Below are positions 8,169 through 16,844 of a stretch of DNA of 64,000 nucleotides, piece by piece; the stretch's first letter is position 1, and each line of letters opens with the position of its first letter. The translations under genes were made by a program, and so were the position numbers. Source of the DNA: Candidatus Omnitrophota bacterium (GTDB lineage Bacteria; Hinthialibacterota; Hinthialibacteria; Hinthialibacterales; Hinthialibacteraceae); the NCBI GenBank assembly GCA_013177805.1, contig JABLXU010000041.1:1-64000 (forward strand), in the 5' to 3' direction. The notes under the pieces are model-generated. The model saw nothing but the letters and a program-made list of their open reading frames with translations, was not told the DNA's origin and made no database searches.

Positions 8169-10439
8169 ATGCGGATCGTTTTGCGGGGGTTCCTTTGTTG
8201 GCTGGGTTTGTGGGGGATTCAAAATCCCGCGGTTCATGCGGCGAATCCCATTGCCGTGAATCCTCCCGCCATTCCCACGCTGGGATGCTGGTTCTGGTCA
8301 CAGGCGGAATTCGAGCCGGAAGGGTATAAGACTTTTCTTAATATGGTGAAAGACCATTCGCCGTACAATTTGCTGACCACCAGCCTGCGGATTCCCCGTA
8401 AAGAATTGCTGGAGGACGATACCCACGCGCAAATCAAGGCGGCGGCCCTTTATGCCCAACAATGCGGGATTCCCATGGTGCTGGACCTGGATGTCCGGCT
8501 GGCGCGCCAGGCCTTTCAGCGGGAATATCCCGGCGAATTGCAGGAACAGTTGATCCTTCGCGAAGTGGATTTATCCTCCAGCGGGCCGGTCGAAGTGGAA
8601 ATTCACGCCTCGGAGTTGAGCGATCATTATACTGCCCGCACCACACCGTACATTTCCCTGCGCGGCGCGCTGCGGCGCGTGTACGCCTATACCCGGGGAC
8701 CGGAAGGAATCGATCCGGCTTCGCTGCGGGACATCACACCGGATTGTTCCGTCGTGGAATCGTCACCCGAACGGATCAAATTGATTTTGAAACGCAATGC
8801 AGATGAGAACGCCGCCAAAGCTTGTGTAATGGTCTCGTTCACGCATCTCACACCCGATGTGTTCGCGCCGCATTTGTTGGAGTTCCAACGCCGGATTCTC
8901 AAACGCTACGCCGATGTTCCCTTGGCGGGGGCCTGCAAGGACGAGTGGGGATTTCCTCCTTGTTTTGATGGGAATCCCGAGAAAAACCGGTTTTGGTATT
9001 CCTCCGCCCGGGCGGAGACGTATGCCCAACGGACAGGCGGACGCGATCTCCTGGCGGATTGCCTGCTGATGTACCGGGGTCTTGCCGGGCAGGAGCGCGC
9101 GCGGTGGGCGGCGGTCAATCACTTCATGGACATGTCCCGGCTGCGCAATGGAGCCGTGGAACAGGATTTTTACCTCGCCGTCAAAGAAATTTTCGGGGCT
9201 ACCGCCATCGTGGCGACGCATCCCACGTGGTGGCCGTATCCCGAAGCGCGGGAATTCGAGAAGAACGGACTGCACTGGTGGGCCGCCCGGCGCGATTGGG
9301 CCCAAACCGACGAAGTGACACCCTTCGCGGCGCGCACATCGCTCTGCAAAAAATGGAACAGCCCGGTTTGGTTCAACATGTATTATTCCTCCTCCAAGTC
9401 AGACTATGAACAGCAGGTGTGGGCCTCGGTGCTCGGGGGAGGCCGCGTCAACTATCATCCCCTCTATCCCAGTGAGAAACGATCGCTCGAAAACAGCCGT
9501 GCTTTGCTGCGGGGCGGTTTGATGCGGGCGGAAAGCCGCGTCCGGCTGTTGAATTTCATCACCCATAGCCCGTTGGATTGTCCGGTGGCGGTGGTGTTTG
9601 GCCACGCCAACGCCATGAATTGGGCGGGCGGCGGCTACAATGACGTGGGAATGTCCATCGCGGATGGGCTGTGGCGCGCGGGCTATCCGGCGGATCTGAT
9701 ACCCAGCAGCGAAATCGACAACGGCAGCCTGGGAATCGACGCGGCGGGTTGGATTCACTATGGACCGCAACGGTATGCCGCCGTAATCCTGTATCATCCG
9801 GATTTCGAAAAACCTGGCACCGCCCGGTTTTTCCACACGGCCGCTTCAGGCCCCACGGCATTGTTCCGGTGCGGAGATTGGACGAAAGATTTTGAAGGAA
9901 ACGATTTCGATGGCCAGGCGGCTCTGCCCGCTTCAATGACGGTGCTTCCCGATGCCACTGCCGCGGTTTCCGCCATCATCCAACACCTGCGCCAACGGAA
10001 TATCCCTCTCCAATCTCCGGCTTCCTTGTCCTTTGGGAGTTTCGGGCATGTCTCCTCCTGTCCTCCGGTGGAGGGATTCTGCCGCTTGATTGACGGTACC
10101 GTCATTCAGGTGGCGGGAACGCGTAACGTAGCGGGTGATCCCATCCGGAGGACGATTCGGATCGGGAAGCATGAAGCCGTGTTCGACGCGGAAGGCCTCG
10201 CGGCGGCGCGGTTGGATGAAAACGGAAAACTCCTCGCGTTGGCGGCCGGTGGATTACGGGAATTTTCCGCGGGCGATTTTCACCTCATCCTGCCGGCTCC
10301 CCTGGATCTCGCCCTCTGGCGGGATGCCGGGAATCGCTTTCATGGCGTGGTCCAAGGACATGCCGGCCCCCTGCCCGAACCGTTGCGCGCGTTGACAACC
10401 GATTGGGTGGCACTCTCCTTGCCGAACGTGCTGGAATAA
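8169..10439 (+). CDS. Large exported protein of unknown function (possibly a TIM-barrel glycoside-hydrolase-like protein)
   Basis: A 756-residue protein with a Sec-type signal peptide (RIVLRGFLCWLGLWG core, cleavage near VHA-AN). The ATG at 8169 is chosen over the GTG at 8160 because GGGAGGTGA ends 5 bases before it. The mature protein opens with IPTLGCWFWSQ and alternates hydrophobic strands with helices up to about residue 560 in a pattern compatible with a TIM barrel, including ACKDEWGFPP and a conserved-looking HPTWWPYPEA. A beta-rich C-terminal part follows (about 620-756). I recognise no catalytic signature, so the glycoside-hydrolase suggestion is inference from architecture. The neighbour 21 bases downstream is also exported and of similar style, so the two are probably one operon. 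Confidence 0.8.
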   Translation: MRIVLRGFLCWLGLWGIQNPAVHAANPIAVNPPAIPTLGCWFWSQAEFEPEGYKTFLNMVKDHSPYNLLTTSLRIPRKELLEDDTHAQIKAAALYAQQCGIPMVLDLDVRLARQAFQREYPGELQEQLILREVDLSSSGPVEVEIHASELSDHYTARTTPYISLRGALRRVYAYTRGPEGIDPASLRDITPDCSVVESSPERIKLILKRNADENAAKACVMVSFTHLTPDVFAPHLLEFQRRILKRYADVPLAGACKDEWGFPPCFDGNPEKNRFWYSSARAETYAQRTGGRDLLADCLLMYRGLAGQERARWAAVNHFMDMSRLRNGAVEQDFYLAVKEIFGATAIVATHPTWWPYPEAREFEKNGLHWWAARRDWAQTDEVTPFAARTSLCKKWNSPVWFNMYYSSSKSDYEQQVWASVLGGGRVNYHPLYPSEKRSLENSRALLRGGLMRAESRVRLLNFITHSPLDCPVAVVFGHANAMNWAGGGYNDVGMSIADGLWRAGYPADLIPSSEIDNGSLGIDAAGWIHYGPQRYAAVILYHPDFEKPGTARFFHTAASGPTALFRCGDWTKDFEGNDFDGQAALPASMTVLPDATAAVSAIIQHLRQRNIPLQSPASLSFGSFGHVSSCPPVEGFCRLIDGTVIQVAGTRNVAGDPIRRTIRIGKHEAVFDAEGLAAARLDENGKLLALAAGGLREFSAGDFHLILPAPLDLALWRDAGNRFHGVVQGHAGPLPEPLRALTTDWVALSLPNVLE

Positions 10440-10460
10440 ATCCCCCGGAGGGAACGGCTC

Positions 10461-12056
10461 ATGACCATGAACCGCCGAACCTGCTTATACAATCTCTCCT
10501 GGCTGGGCGCGGCATGCTTGCTGGCGCCTTCGTTGCCAACAATTTCCGGTTCCAACCGCCGCCGGTTTCATGTGTGCCTGAATGTGGACGCGCTGGACCG
10601 TGATCCCGGATTGTTATCCCTTGTGAAAAACGCGGGGGTGGATACGGTCTGGCTGGCGGGATTTTTCTACGGGCACTGGCCGTATCCGGTGGAGAAGTTA
10701 CAGGCGGCGCGGGAGACGATCGAAGCGGCAGGCATGGCCGCCCATATCGTGAATGTGCCTTTGGGCCATCCCGGCGATTCGCTGGATGCCAAAGACGGGG
10801 GGTTCCCCTTGACGCCGCCGCGTTCCTGGAAACTCGCCACCCGCCCTGACGGATCCAGCTACGCCGGCACCTCGTTGCATCCCCCCGCGACGCATGAAAA
10901 CACCGCGGCTCTCAAGGTCCTGCGCGAGGCGGGATTTAGCCGCTTCTTTCTGGATGACGATTTCCGGCTGGCCCCCGCGCCCGGTCAAATCGGCGGCTGC
11001 TTTTGCCCGGAACACCGGATCGAGTTCCTGCAGCGCGGCGGCTATGGCGATGCCAAGTGGGAAGAACTGCTCGCGGATGTACGCGAACGCCGGTTGACTC
11101 CCCTGCTGCGGAACTGGATTGAGTTCCAATGTGACGCGTTGACTCAATCGTTCCGGGAGCAGCAAAAAGCCGTGGGAGAGGGCAGACTGGGGATTATGGT
11201 CATGTATCTCGGGGCGGAGAAGGCCGGCATCCGGCTGTCCGATTACCAGGACGTCCCCTTCCGCGTGGGGGAATTGATGTTCGACGACGCCTCGTTCGGC
11301 CGGGTGAAAGGCAAGACGGATGAATTGTTCAGCGCGTTGATGCACCGGCGGTTCGCGAAGCCCGAACTGGCCTTCAGCGAAAGCACGGCGTTTCCGGCTG
11401 ACCGGCTCTCCGACCGCAACATGGCGGCCAAACTGGCGGTATCCACGCTGGCGGATGTGCGGCACACGATGTTCATGAGCGGCATCACGCCGTTCCCGCG
11501 CGCCCATTGGGAGACACTCGGACCGGCGATGAAAATCCAGGCGGAACACCACGGGAAACTCATGGGCCACACGCCGCGCGGACCGTTCAAACATTACTGG
11601 GGAGAAGCCGGCCGCTGGATCAGCGACGACCAGCCGTTCAGCTTGTTTCTGGCCGCGGGGATTCCATTCGAGGTGGCGGATCAACGGCCTCGAGACGGTT
11701 GGACGTTCCTTTCGGATTTCGATGCTCGGGCATTGGATACCCATTCCAAGAACGGCGCGGGTACCCTGTTCATCCATCGGCCTTCGGCGAAGGTGAAACT
11801 GCTGGAAAGCGAGCCGCTGGAGGAATCGCTCGACGCGCTGTTCGCTCTCAAACAACGCATCAAGCCGAAACTCGAATCAATCCCCTACGTGGAAGAAAAT
11901 ATCCCCGCCGTGTGCGCCTGGTATCCGTCCGCCCAATCGGTTTTGATCTGGAACCTGACGGAGGAACCGCAAAAACTGACCTTGAAATTCAAAGCGTCCC
12001 GCCGCCCGGTCCACCTCAACGCCCTGGGGACCGCGCTGGTGGAGGAGGTGGGGTGA
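10461..12056 (+). CDS. Exported TIM-barrel-like protein of unknown function
   Basis: A 531-residue protein starting at an ATG with GGAGGGAA about 10 bases upstream. The N-terminus MTMNRRTCLYNLSWLGAACL looks like a Tat signal (Arg-Arg pair followed by a moderately hydrophobic stretch). The body begins FHVCLNVDALDRDP and has strand-helix repeats such as VDTVWLAGFFYG, FSRFFLDDDFRL and RLGIMVMYLG, suggesting a barrel fold like those of family-10-type putative glycosylhydrolases. FFLDDD and CFCPEHR are striking charged or cysteine motifs, but I cannot assign them a reaction. The C-terminal 130 residues look like a beta-sandwich. It lies 21 bases after the previous exported protein, which points to a shared extracytoplasmic task, perhaps on a polysaccharide. 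Confidence 0.78.
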   Translation: MTMNRRTCLYNLSWLGAACLLAPSLPTISGSNRRRFHVCLNVDALDRDPGLLSLVKNAGVDTVWLAGFFYGHWPYPVEKLQAARETIEAAGMAAHIVNVPLGHPGDSLDAKDGGFPLTPPRSWKLATRPDGSSYAGTSLHPPATHENTAALKVLREAGFSRFFLDDDFRLAPAPGQIGGCFCPEHRIEFLQRGGYGDAKWEELLADVRERRLTPLLRNWIEFQCDALTQSFREQQKAVGEGRLGIMVMYLGAEKAGIRLSDYQDVPFRVGELMFDDASFGRVKGKTDELFSALMHRRFAKPELAFSESTAFPADRLSDRNMAAKLAVSTLADVRHTMFMSGITPFPRAHWETLGPAMKIQAEHHGKLMGHTPRGPFKHYWGEAGRWISDDQPFSLFLAAGIPFEVADQRPRDGWTFLSDFDARALDTHSKNGAGTLFIHRPSAKVKLLESEPLEESLDALFALKQRIKPKLESIPYVEENIPAVCAWYPSAQSVLIWNLTEEPQKLTLKFKASRRPVHLNALGTALVEEVG

Positions 12057-12201
12057 GGAAATAACTCATCGAATTGGCGCCCTGCGTTCACCAAAAAAAC
12101 GGGATACGGATCAGGAGAGTGGGACTCTCGCCAAGCCGCGCGGTTTCGGTCCGCCCCCCCCATTGCCCCTCACCTGGAGGTTCGCCTTTCCGGAATCCAA
12201 T

Positions 12202-12960
12202 TCAATTGAACACGTCATTCAACTTATCCTTGTATTTCCGGCTCATGTTCAACCGGGTTCCGTCCTTGAGAATGACGACATATTCGTTATTGAAATACGT
12301 ATGGATTTCCTGAATCCGGTCCAGATTGACCATCGTGCATCGGTGGATGCGCTGAAAACGTGCTGGATCGAGCCGGGTTTCCAGATGGTTCATGGTCTCG
12401 CGGATCATGTGGGTTTGGCTTCCTACGTGGATTTCGATGTAATTGCCCGCCGCCTGGAACCAATCGGCGTCATCGCTTTTGATCAGCTGGATCCGCCCCG
12501 CCGATTTGACGATGATCCGTTCCAAATAGCGGGGCGCGGGTTGAAATTCCCTCAACATCTCCATCAGGCGCTGATTGAGATTTTGGGGCAGCCCTTTGGC
12601 AAGGGTCTCTTTCGCCCAGTCCAGGGATTGTTGAAACCGCTCCCGGGTGAATGGTTTCAAAAGATAGTCCAGCGCGTGGGTTTCGAACGCCTTGACGGCA
12701 TATTGATCGTAGGCCGTGATAAAAATGATGGCGGGCATCCGCTCCACACCAACGGTGTGGATGACGCCAAAGCCATCCAACTCCGGCATTTGGATGTCGA
12801 GAAACACGAGATCCGGCCGGATCTCCTCGATGGCGGCCACCGTCTCCAAACCGTTGCCGCATTCCCCGCGGATTTCAATATCCGGATCGGTTTCCAGAAA
12901 CCGCCGGATCCGTTCCCGGGCAAGCGGCTCATCATCCGCGATCAGCACTCGGATCTTCAT
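12202..12960 (-). CDS. LytTR-family response regulator
   Basis: A 252-residue two-component regulator. The receiver domain (1-120) has the acidic pair D9-D10, phospho-acceptor Asp55 in VFLDIQMPELDG, Thr in FITAYD and Lys in LLKPF. A linker leads to a LytTR DNA-binding domain (about 150-250), recognisable from IQLIKSDDADWFQAAGNYIEIH, MNHLETRLDPARFQRIHR and the C-terminal LNMSRKYKDKL. LytTR regulators usually act with LytS-type sensors and often control envelope or exopolysaccharide genes. The gene overlaps the sensor kinase gene upstream of it by 29 bases, so the pair is translationally coupled and almost certainly cognate. No targets can be named from the sequence. Confidence 0.93.
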   Translation of the reverse strand: MKIRVLIADDEPLARERIRRFLETDPDIEIRGECGNGLETVAAIEEIRPDLVFLDIQMPELDGFGVIHTVGVERMPAIIFITAYDQYAVKAFETHALDYLLKPFTRERFQQSLDWAKETLAKGLPQNLNQRLMEMLREFQPAPRYLERIIVKSAGRIQLIKSDDADWFQAAGNYIEIHVGSQTHMIRETMNHLETRLDPARFQRIHRCTMVNLDRIQEIHTYFNNEYVVILKDGTRLNMSRKYKDKLNDVFN

Positions 12961-14194
12961 GGGCGGTTTCCTTTCCCGCTTCCATCACGGGAACTGATGC
13001 CGAGGTCCGGTACGGAATCTCCAAGACCACTTGGACACCTCCATGAGGGAGATTCCGCATCGTAAAACGGTGCGCGGACCCGTACAACTGGTGGAGCCGC
13101 TGTTTGGTATTCACGAGGCCGATCCCCTCCGGCGATTCTTCCACCGGTTTACGCGGATTCCCAACCCCGTTGTCTTCCACGGTTAAATACAGGATGGAAT
13201 CCACGCGGCGGGTTTGGATGGCCAGGATCCCCGCGCTCGCGCGTTTGGCGATGCCATGCCGGATCGAATTTTCCACCAACGGTTGAAAAATCATGGTGGG
13301 AACCATGGCATCGAGCGAATCGGGCGCGATGTCATATCGGATGGTCAGCCGGTCGTGGAAGCGGGTTTGTTCGATTTCCAGATACCGCTGGAGAAAATGA
13401 ATCTCCTCCCGCAAGGGAGTTTCCTGAATGCCAATATTGTCCAGCGTGTAGCGCAACAACTCACTGAGATTGGTGATCATGCGGTCGGCGGCCTCGGCGT
13501 CCTTGTAGATCAACGAAGAAATGGCGTTGAGGGTGTTGAACAAGAAATGGGGATGCAGCTGCATCTTCAACACCTGCAACTGGGCCTGCGCCAGCTGGGC
13601 CTCCAACTGTGCCGTTTTCTTCTCGCGTTCGCGTATTTTCTGGTAAAAGACAAAAATGTAATACCCGCCCAGGACGCCCCCATATACCAACAGATTGACG
13701 TGGAAGCGCGTGCTCAGGCAAAATAGAAACCGGCTGAAAAAAGACGGCTGGGGGGGAATCGGCCCGCCCAACCATAAGGTGGTCACGGCATCATAAACCG
13801 CCTTGAGGATCAAGCAGAGGAATGCGATCCCCAAATGCTTCGTCAAATCCCAGGGCCAATACCGCCCTCCCCGGATTGGGAACCGCCGGGCAATGGTGAC
13901 CACCACCGGCGTCAGCCCGAGCCACACCAGCCATTCGCTTAGCGATAACGTCAAGGCCCGGGAGGCGGTCATCGTGAAATCTTTGCCCGTATGAGGACGG
14001 CCGCTTTCGGGTGGGGGTTTGTCAACCATCGGCGGCCCGCTATCCGCCGGAAATCCCCCTTTCGGGGGGGGAGGACTAGGCGAAGGCGGCTGCAAAATCA
14101 AATTGAAAAAGACATAGCTCTGGCCGGCTGACAACAAGGCCAGGAAAAGATAAATACCCAATACGAGAAACCAGGGCGCGACAGGCTTTTTCAT
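12932..14194 (-). CDS. LytS/YehU-type sensor histidine kinase
   Basis: A 420-residue membrane sensor of the His_kinase (PF06580) class. The topology is one N-terminal helix (about 7-33), a proline-rich extracytoplasmic loop (35-70, with PPSPSPPPPKGG), then three more hydrophobic segments (about 77-105, 118-141 and 165-184). A coiled-coil linker (185-210) precedes the phospho-acceptor box QLHPHFLFNTLNAISSL, with His216 the expected phosphorylated residue. The ATPase domain shows PTMIFQPLVENSIRHG, VEDNGVG and EGIGLVNTKQRLHQLYG. No PAS, GAF or 5TMR-LYT module is present, so the signal is probably sensed in the membrane or by the short proline-rich loop. It is followed by its regulator with a 29-base overlap. 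Confidence 0.92.
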   Translation of the reverse strand: MKKPVAPWFLVLGIYLFLALLSAGQSYVFFNLILQPPSPSPPPPKGGFPADSGPPMVDKPPPESGRPHTGKDFTMTASRALTLSLSEWLVWLGLTPVVVTIARRFPIRGGRYWPWDLTKHLGIAFLCLILKAVYDAVTTLWLGGPIPPQPSFFSRFLFCLSTRFHVNLLVYGGVLGGYYIFVFYQKIREREKKTAQLEAQLAQAQLQVLKMQLHPHFLFNTLNAISSLIYKDAEAADRMITNLSELLRYTLDNIGIQETPLREEIHFLQRYLEIEQTRFHDRLTIRYDIAPDSLDAMVPTMIFQPLVENSIRHGIAKRASAGILAIQTRRVDSILYLTVEDNGVGNPRKPVEESPEGIGLVNTKQRLHQLYGSAHRFTMRNLPHGGVQVVLEIPYRTSASVPVMEAGKETAHEDPSADRG

Positions 14195-14644
14195 CTGTGC
14201 ATGTATCCGCGCGTATTCTCCCGCTGTCCGGCAGGATTTATTGTATTATCTCGCACCCCCACGCCATCCCGGTCCAGGAGGGATGATCCCCGCGCGCGAA
14301 GAATGGCATTCTCCCGCAGAAAAAGTAGGATATATACAATCGGTCCTGGGTGGGATCGGGATGTGATTAATCCTTTTTTCCCAGGGAGGAAGGGAGAAAT
14401 TTCGAGGATAAACCGTTGACTGGGATTTCCCCGCACCGCACCGCCCTGGTAACAAATCCCTTGATTGCTTCCCCTTGATTGAGGTTAGCAGGTAACAGCC
14501 TCTTTTTTCCCCTCTTTCCGATGCACTTCTGGAGAGCTAAAAGGATGCGCTGATTTCAGGCCGCCCTTATCTTCTTTTTTCCTTTGGAGTTTTTTGATCC
14601 ACGGATTATTAAAAAAATCCGCTCTCTCTATCGCCATATCTATC
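14195..14644. other. 450-bp intergenic region upstream of the sensor kinase
   Basis: The gap lies between the stop of the NtrC-type gene and the start of the LytS-type gene, both on the minus strand, so it should hold the promoter of the kinase-regulator pair. On the minus strand ATAATACAAT (14248 to 14240 region) offers a -10-like TACAAT, but no matching -35 is obvious. No supported gene or strong repeat is visible. Confidence 0.5.
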
Positions 14645-16072
14645 CTATAATCCCAGCCGTTGCCGCAATGTGTTGCGGGAGATCCCCAGCAACTTCGCGG
14701 CCTGCACTTGATTGCCATGGGTGTAGCGCATCGCCCGGTTGGCCAGTTCCACCTCCAGCCAATGAAAGATCTTAAGGGGCTGCTTTTCCTGCCGTTTGAG
14801 AATCTGTTCCCAAAATTGATCAAGCGCCTGAACGAGTCCCTGTTCTTCCGGGACAGGTTCCGTTCCCGGCGCGGGACAGGGTGCCAGTGTGGCCTTTTCC
14901 GCTGCTACCCCGGACCGCAGATGTTCCACGGTGATGATGTTTCCCCGCGAAAGGATTAATGCCCGCTGGATGGCATTCTCCAATTCCCGCACGTTGCCTG
15001 GCCAGGAATGATGGAGCAGAAATTGCTCGGCTTCCGGAGACAGCGTCAGCTCTTTATACCCCGCCCGCGCGGCGAAATAACGCGCCAACAGAGGAATATC
15101 ATCCCGCCGCTCCCGCAAGGAGGGAAGGTGAATGGTCATCACCTGCAGCCGGTAATACAGATCCTCCCGGAACTTGTTTTCCGCCACCAACTGAGCCAGG
15201 TTCCGGTTGGTGGCGGCGATCACGCGCGCGTCGGTGCGCACGAATTCCTTGCCCCCCACGCGCTGGAAGGTTCCATCCTGCAACACCCGCAGCAATTTAC
15301 CCTGCGTGGCCAAACTCATCTCGCCGATTTCGTCCAGAAAGAGAGTCCCTTTGTGCGCTTGTTCGAATTTGCCGATGCGCTTTTCGATCGCCCCGGTGAA
15401 CGCGCCTTTTTCATGCCCGAACAATTCGCTTTCCAACAGGCTGTCTGGCAGCGCCGCGCAGTTGATGGGCAAAAAGATGTTCTTGTTCCGCGGGCTGTGG
15501 CTGTAAATCGCCCGGGCCACCAATTCCTTTCCCGTCCCGCTTTCGCCGGTGATCAGCACCAAGGCGTTGCTGTCGGCCACTTTGCCAATGAACTTGTAAA
15601 GTTCCCGCATGGCTGGCGAGGCGCCGATGAGCACATCGTCCGTGCCCCATTGGTCTTCGTTCACACCCCACACCACCGTTTTTTGCATGAGGCGGCGCGT
15701 GGACAGCGCGTTCTGGATCACCTCCATCATGTGCGGCGGATCGAAGGGCTTCATCACGTATTCGAACGCGCCCAGCCGGGTGGCCTCGATGGCCGCGTTG
15801 GCCGTCGAATAAGCGGTCATGATGATCACAGGGATCTGCAGGGATCGTTGCGTGATTTCCTTCAAGGTGGTCAGGCCATCCATGCCTCCCATCTTGATGT
15901 CCATGATCACCAGGTCGGGCGTTTCCTTTTCGAGAATGGATAATGCCTCTTCCCCCGAATGGGCTGGCAAGATCCGCTGGGTCAAAGGGGCCAGAAAGCG
16001 TTTGAACGAATAATGGACGGCTTCTTCGTCGTCAACGATCAGAATGAGAGACTCGGCGGATTGATTTTCCAT
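14645..16072 (-). CDS. NtrC-family sigma-54-dependent response regulator
   Basis: A 475-residue activator with the full three-domain plan. The receiver (1-120) has Asp58 in [13 protein letters not shown]. The AAA+ domain has Walker A GESGTGKE (176-183), the sigma-54-contacting GAFTGA loop (223-228), Walker [10 protein letters not shown], and R-finger-region motifs [12 protein letters not shown] and [14 protein letters not shown]. The C-terminal Fis-type helix-turn-helix is [20 protein letters not shown]. It should activate promoters read by RpoN after phosphorylation. No histidine kinase is adjacent in the same operon: the LytS-type pair lies 450 bases downstream and belongs to another class, so this regulator is an orphan here. 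No clear -24/-12 promoter was seen nearby. Confidence 0.95.
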   Translation of the reverse strand: MENQSAESLILIVDDEEAVHYSFKRFLAPLTQRILPAHSGEEALSILEKETPDLVIMDIKMGGMDGLTTLKEITQRSLQIPVIIMTAYSTANAAIEATRLGAFEYVMKPFDPPHMMEVIQNALSTRRLMQKTVVWGVNEDQWGTDDVLIGASPAMRELYKFIGKVADSNALVLITGESGTGKELVARAIYSHSPRNKNIFLPINCAALPDSLLESELFGHEKGAFTGAIEKRIGKFEQAHKGTLFLDEIGEMSLATQGKLLRVLQDGTFQRVGGKEFVRTDARVIAATNRNLAQLVAENKFREDLYYRLQVMTIHLPSLRERRDDIPLLARYFAARAGYKELTLSPEAEQFLLHHSWPGNVRELENAIQRALILSRGNIITVEHLRSGVAAEKATLAPCPAPGTEPVPEEQGLVQALDQFWEQILKRQEKQPLKIFHWLEVELANRAMRYTHGNQVQAAKLLGISRNTLRQRLGL

Positions 16073-16208
16073 GATTGTTCCACACGTTTTGCGCTGGCCT
16101 GCGGGATTCTCTCTCCGATTATACAGGAGGATCGAAAATCGGGGAGCGGATCAGGGTCTCCGTTCCCCAGTGCGGTAGACCGGTCCAGGCCCCCACGGTC
16201 TCTTTTGC

Positions 16209-16240
16209 TTGACACGGATGGCATCTGGTTGGAGTATATA
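16209..16240 (+). promoter_or_regulatory. Candidate sigma-70 promoter of the bactofilin-like gene
   Basis: A consensus TTGACA at 16209-16214 is followed by an AT-rich GAGTATATA (16232-16240). The best -10 candidates give spacings of 17-20 bases, so the exact hexamer is unsure. The position, 28 bases before the ATG at 16268, fits a promoter for that gene. Confidence 0.5.
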
Positions 16241-16267
16241 GCCACATTATCTCGGCTCGGGTGTTTT

Positions 16268-16744
16268 ATGGCTGATTTTATTTTCCAGGAAGATGATACG
16301 GAGCTGGTTCAGGATGAAGCTTACGAGGTGGGGCAACCCTCGGTCCGATCGGTCATCGCTCCGGATGTGGAAATGGAAGGCAATCTCAGTCTCAAACAAG
16401 GGATTGAGATCGGGGGGACGTTCAGCGGCGCCATATGTTCCAACAACCTGGTCAAGATCGTGGAAGGCGGATTCGTTGAGGGCCGCGTCGATGCCTTTCA
16501 TGTCGTGATCGAAGGAGGGGCCAATCTCACCCTTGTGGCCCGCAAACGGCTGGAAATCAACAAGGGCGGTTTGTTTGTCGGCAGCCTCGAGATCCAACCG
16601 GAATTCATCGTCTTGTCCGAATTTGCCACTTTCGGCGAGACCGAAGAAGCCGCCAAGGAGTTCCGCCGCGAATTTACCCGCTTCCGCAGTTCCAGCGAAC
16701 CGGCGGCGGAAAGCGATGCGCCGCCGCCCGGCGGCGCGTCCTGA
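16268..16744 (+). CDS. Bactofilin-like (polymer-forming cytoskeletal) protein
   Basis: A 158-residue protein with the right-handed beta-helix pattern of bactofilins (PF04519/DUF583): short repeats rich in Gly and Val/Ile such as SVIAPDVEMEGNLSL, GIEIGGTFSGAI, VKIVEGGFVEGRVDA and GGLFVGSLEI. Flexible tails flank the core, an acidic one at the N-terminus (1-25) and a Ser/Pro/Ala-rich one at the C-terminus (130-158), as is usual. Bactofilins polymerise without nucleotide and act in cell shape, polarity or surface structures. The ATG at 16268 follows a likely promoter; frames extending upstream run into the divergent regulator's leader and lack family sequence. The ten-unit repeat array starts about 100 bases downstream. 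Confidence 0.78.
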   Translation: MADFIFQEDDTELVQDEAYEVGQPSVRSVIAPDVEMEGNLSLKQGIEIGGTFSGAICSNNLVKIVEGGFVEGRVDAFHVVIEGGANLTLVARKRLEINKGGLFVGSLEIQPEFIVLSEFATFGETEEAAKEFRREFTRFRSSSEPAAESDAPPPGGAS

Positions 16745-16844
16745 GTTTTTTCCCCGGATCCCCCGTTGGGGGGACGCACATGTTTTTGTGGAATCCAGGA
16801 CCATTTCTGTAGAAGCCTGTAGGAGCGCTTTGCACGTGCCCCGG

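Noticed and set aside
16741..16780. CCCCC/GGGGG hairpin directly after the bactofilin stop as an intrinsic terminator
   Set aside because: A short stem (16759-16774) exists but no T-run follows on the plus strand within the expected distance, so I left it out as a feature.
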